From NCBI RefSeq assembly GCF_040151475.1, contig NZ_JBDKWG010000076.1, positions 1-26,610 of the forward strand: a DNA stretch of 26,610 nucleotides, read 5' to 3'. The notes beneath the pieces were generated by a model. It was not told where the DNA came from, ran no database searches, and worked only from the letters and a program-made list of their open reading frames with translations. Positions 24,252 through 26,610 of the stretch are shown here, piece after piece (position 1 is the stretch's first letter; each line of letters starts with the position of its first letter). The position numbers were made by a program, and so were the translations under genes. The stretch is from CAXBNB01 sp040151475. GTDB lineage: Bacteria; Bacteroidota; Bacteroidia; Cytophagales; Cyclobacteriaceae.

Positions 24252-25649
24252 TTAATCGCTTTTTTTTATTTTGTATCCATAAAAACCATAGTAGAGCACA
24301 TAAATGTAGCAAAACAATGGAACTATAAAAGACATGTGAATTCCTAAAAAATCTGCGGCCAAACCCTGAAGAAGAGGAACAACTGCAGCTCCCAATATGG
24401 CCATAATCAAAACGGAAGACCCCTGGCTGGTATATTTCCCTAATCCATCTATAGCCAAAGTGAAAATATTAGACCACATGATTGAATTGAATAAACCGAT
24501 GCTCAATATTGCCCACATAGCTACCTCTCCCTGTGCAAGAAGTGCAGTTACTATCAGGAGAATGACTATGCCTGCAAACAGTCCCAATGTCCTGTTGGGT
24601 TTATAACCTCCTGCAATAAATGCCACTAAGTTGAACACTACCAGTCCCAGCCATATAAATGATGTTCTTTCCCCAATTAAAAAGTAAACACTAACAAATG
24701 CAACAACGACTATCACTCCGAATGCTACACTCCGTATGGTATTGTTTTTCATGTCTGACAAGGCGATCGCTCCAAAGAAACGCCCAACCATTAACCCTCC
24801 CCAATAAAACGACAGAAACATGCTGGCCTCTTTCTCAGAAAATCCTGCAATGTTTTCCAGGTTAAGAAAACGAATCAATGTGCTGCCTATAGTCACTTCA
24901 CCTCCCACATACATGAAAATACAAATAGCTCCCAGCACAAGGTGTCGGTACTTAATAGCACCCAATCCTTTGGCTATACTGGTGGTTTCTGTCACTTTAG
25001 GTAGTTTGGAGAAAACGAAAATAACAGCCAGTGCTCCAAGTATAGCAGCCAATGTCAGGTATGGCATTTGGACGGATTTGACATCCACGTGCAGCAAATC
25101 ACTGACAGGGGAAAAAATAAAATAGGCACCTATTACAGGCCCCACTGTTGTCCCAAAAGAATTTACCGCTTGTGTAAGGTTCAATCGTCCGGCTGCATTT
25201 TTAGGTGTTCCCAAAAGTGCCACATAAGGATTAGCTGCTATTTGCAACAATGTCATACCAGAAGCCAAAATAAACAAGGCGGAAAGAAAGAGTGAATATA
25301 ATTTGAACTCGGCAGCCGGGTAAAACAACACGCAACCAACAGCCATGATTATTAAGCCGAAAATGATACCTTTTTTATAACCGATTTTTGAAATCAAATC
25401 GCCTTGACGAATAGATGAGAAGAAATAAATGACCGAAATAATAAAGTAAGCTCCAAAAAAACAGAATTGTATGAGCATGGCCTGAAGGTGCGACAACTGA
25501 AATACATTTTGAAAATGTGGAATCAAAATATCATTCATACTGGTAATAAATCCCCACATCAAAAACAGCAGGGTCAACAAAGCCAATGGTACTAAATAAC
25601 TCTTTTCCTGCTCGTTGTTAGCAGCACTAAACCGTTTTTCTTCACTCAT
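24252..25649 (-). CDS. MFS sugar transporter, FucP/GluP family
   Basis: A 465-residue inner-membrane transporter with 12 expected helices, of the fucose/glucose-galactose permease branch of the MFS. Family marks are FLMWGFITSMNDILIPHF in helix 1, IGYKKGIIFGL in the loop before helix 3, and the characteristic LQIAANPYVALLG in helix 4. The QFCFFGAYFI stretch favours the GluP-type glucose, galactose or N-acetylglucosamine carriers over strict fucose permeases, but fucose cannot be ruled out given the fucose cluster nearby. It is the first gene of the operon with the ROK kinase and gmhA. An IS982-family element begins about 75 bp upstream and may have replaced or separated its promoter. Confidence 0.9.
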   Translation of the reverse strand: MSEEKRFSAANNEQEKSYLVPLALLTLLFLMWGFITSMNDILIPHFQNVFQLSHLQAMLIQFCFFGAYFIISVIYFFSSIRQGDLISKIGYKKGIIFGLIIMAVGCVLFYPAAEFKLYSLFLSALFILASGMTLLQIAANPYVALLGTPKNAAGRLNLTQAVNSFGTTVGPVIGAYFIFSPVSDLLHVDVKSVQMPYLTLAAILGALAVIFVFSKLPKVTETTSIAKGLGAIKYRHLVLGAICIFMYVGGEVTIGSTLIRFLNLENIAGFSEKEASMFLSFYWGGLMVGRFFGAIALSDMKNNTIRSVAFGVIVVVAFVSVYFLIGERTSFIWLGLVVFNLVAFIAGGYKPNRTLGLFAGIVILLIVTALLAQGEVAMWAILSIGLFNSIMWSNIFTLAIDGLGKYTSQGSSVLIMAILGAAVVPLLQGLAADFLGIHMSFIVPLFCYIYVLYYGFYGYKIKKSD

Positions 25650-25723
25650 GCTTTCTTCTTAAGATGTAATCAACATTTCCTTCCTTCTTTCAAACCCGCT
25701 CAATCTACAATTTTACTGTTTTA

Positions 25724-26610
25724 ACCCGTTGTGCTAATTAATTTGTCGGATAAAAAGCGTGCATAAGATTGATTATCAGTAAATTAGAGTATACACAAAC
25801 CAATTTACTATCAAGCCTATGCACGACATTAAAAGTAATTTCGATAAAGTTTTCCAAACGATCAAATCATTGAATATAACAGATCTTGATCAGCATGGAA
25901 ATATACCCAGACCAGGAGTGTCGCCTTTATTCACTGACATTGAGGTAGTTAGTCTTGTTTTGACCGCAGAGTACATGTCATTGGACAGTGAGAATTGGCT
26001 TTTTAAGAAGATTAACTCTGATTACAAAAATGATTTTCCACATTTGATCGACCGAACTCGATACAATCGTAGAAAACGTCAACTGTTTTTACTTCTTGAA
26101 AAAATCAGGAATCAGTTGGCATCTAAATTTTTAGAATTTGAAGATTACTTTATCATTGATTCCATGCCTTTGGAAGTATGTAAAATATCAAGAGAGAAAA
26201 GGGCTAAGGTCTGCAAAGAGTCTTATGAAAGTGCACCGGACAAAGGATTTTGTGCTTCTCAAAATTTCTATTTTTATGGTTATAAGTTACAAGGCGTGTG
26301 TTCGGCCAATGGCGTGTTTCATTCTATTGAATTGACAAAAGCCAGTGTCCATGATGTTACTTTTTTACAACAAATGAACACTCAACTATCTGACTGTGTG
26401 CTTATTGTAGATAAAGGTTACCTCTCATCTTCTATTCAATTGGATTTGTTCCATTCGGCCAATATCAGATTGGATACTCCTAAAAGAAACAACCAAAAAA
26501 CCTATCAAAAGCAAGCATGGGTTTTCAGAAAAACCAGAAAACGATTAGAAACATTGTTTTCTCAACTTTGTGATCAGTTTATGATCCGAAGAAATTATGC
26601 TAAATCTTTC
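25724..26610 (+). mobile_element. IS982-family insertion sequence, left part
   Basis: The element runs off the window. Its left terminus is placed at about 25724, where ACCCGTTGTGCTAATTAA begins; IS982 ends usually start with ACCC and a TTGTGC-like stretch, so this is a good match from memory, not a verified one. The right terminal repeat and any target duplication lie outside the window, so the boundary is provisional. The IS points away from the transporter operon. Confidence 0.7.
25819..26610 (+). CDS. IS982-family DDE transposase, 3' truncated by window end
   Basis: A 264-codon open frame starts at the ATG at 25819 and reaches the last base of the window without a stop; the usual length is about 280-300 residues. 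The catalytic triad is visible: Asp114 in FIIDSMPLEVCK, Asp198 in LIVDKGYLS, and Glu244 in KRLETLFSQL. RAKVCKES and DKGFC-x-SQNFYFYGYKL between the first two Asp residues are characteristic of IS982 transposases. Nothing visible breaks the frame, so the copy may be active. Confidence 0.92.
   Translation, partial: MHDIKSNFDKVFQTIKSLNITDLDQHGNIPRPGVSPLFTDIEVVSLVLTAEYMSLDSENWLFKKINSDYKNDFPHLIDRTRYNRRKRQLFLLLEKIRNQLASKFLEFEDYFIIDSMPLEVCKISREKRAKVCKESYESAPDKGFCASQNFYFYGYKLQGVCSANGVFHSIELTKASVHDVTFLQQMNTQLSDCVLIVDKGYLSSSIQLDLFHSANIRLDTPKRNNQKTYQKQAWVFRKTRKRLETLFSQLCDQFMIRRNYAKSF

Overview
This window most likely comes from a Bacteroidota chromosome, probably a marine or polysaccharide-degrading Cytophagales relative. 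The evidence is moderate-to-low GC, many short lipoprotein signal peptides ending in a lipobox Cys, weak or absent Shine-Dalgarno sequences, several families common in that phylum, and an IS982-type insertion sequence. The species cannot be read from the sequence alone.

Left part (1-5887): housekeeping and small accessory genes. A CsaA-like tRNA-binding protein and a tandem GNAT acetyltransferase run rightward. They converge on a leftward beta-helix lipoprotein gene, which sits 1 nt behind a UPF0175/DUF3368 toxin-antitoxin pair. Next come prfA (release factor 1) and a divergently oriented Tll0287-like (DUF3365) haem-binding lipoprotein.

Central part (5968-18803): a compact one-direction cluster of ten recognisable genes plus one tiny ORF. 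It starts with a TetR regulator preceded by a perfect inverted repeat. It continues with an SGLT-type sodium/solute symporter, a lipid-anchored mutarotase, a sulfatase, a GH29 fucosidase, an L-fuconate dehydratase, a GH95-like glycosidase, an SGNH esterase, a second sulfatase and a Gfo/Idh/MocA dehydrogenase. Several genes overlap or are separated by under 30 nt. The logic is desulfation, deacetylation and removal of alpha-L-fucose (or L-galactose) outside the cytoplasm, anomer equilibration, Na+-coupled uptake, then oxidation and dehydration by the non-phosphorylative L-fucose route. No SusC/SusD pair is present, and neither the lactonase nor the last steps of the route are in the window.

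Right part (18949-26610), mostly leftward: murI, a class V aminotransferase, then a three-gene cassette of MFS sugar transporter, ROK sugar kinase and gmhA. Directly downstream of gmhA lies a small island of about 1.45 kb. It holds a cytosolic HNH-nuclease/LamG-like fusion gene and ends in a degenerate second copy of the gmhA 3' end. Short inverted repeats tightly bracket the HNH gene, and both flanks contain hairpins. This resembles an element that inserts at the end of a gene and supplies or displaces that end, and it is the best candidate here for something undescribed. The window ends inside an IS982-family insertion sequence that sits about 75 bp upstream of the transporter gene.
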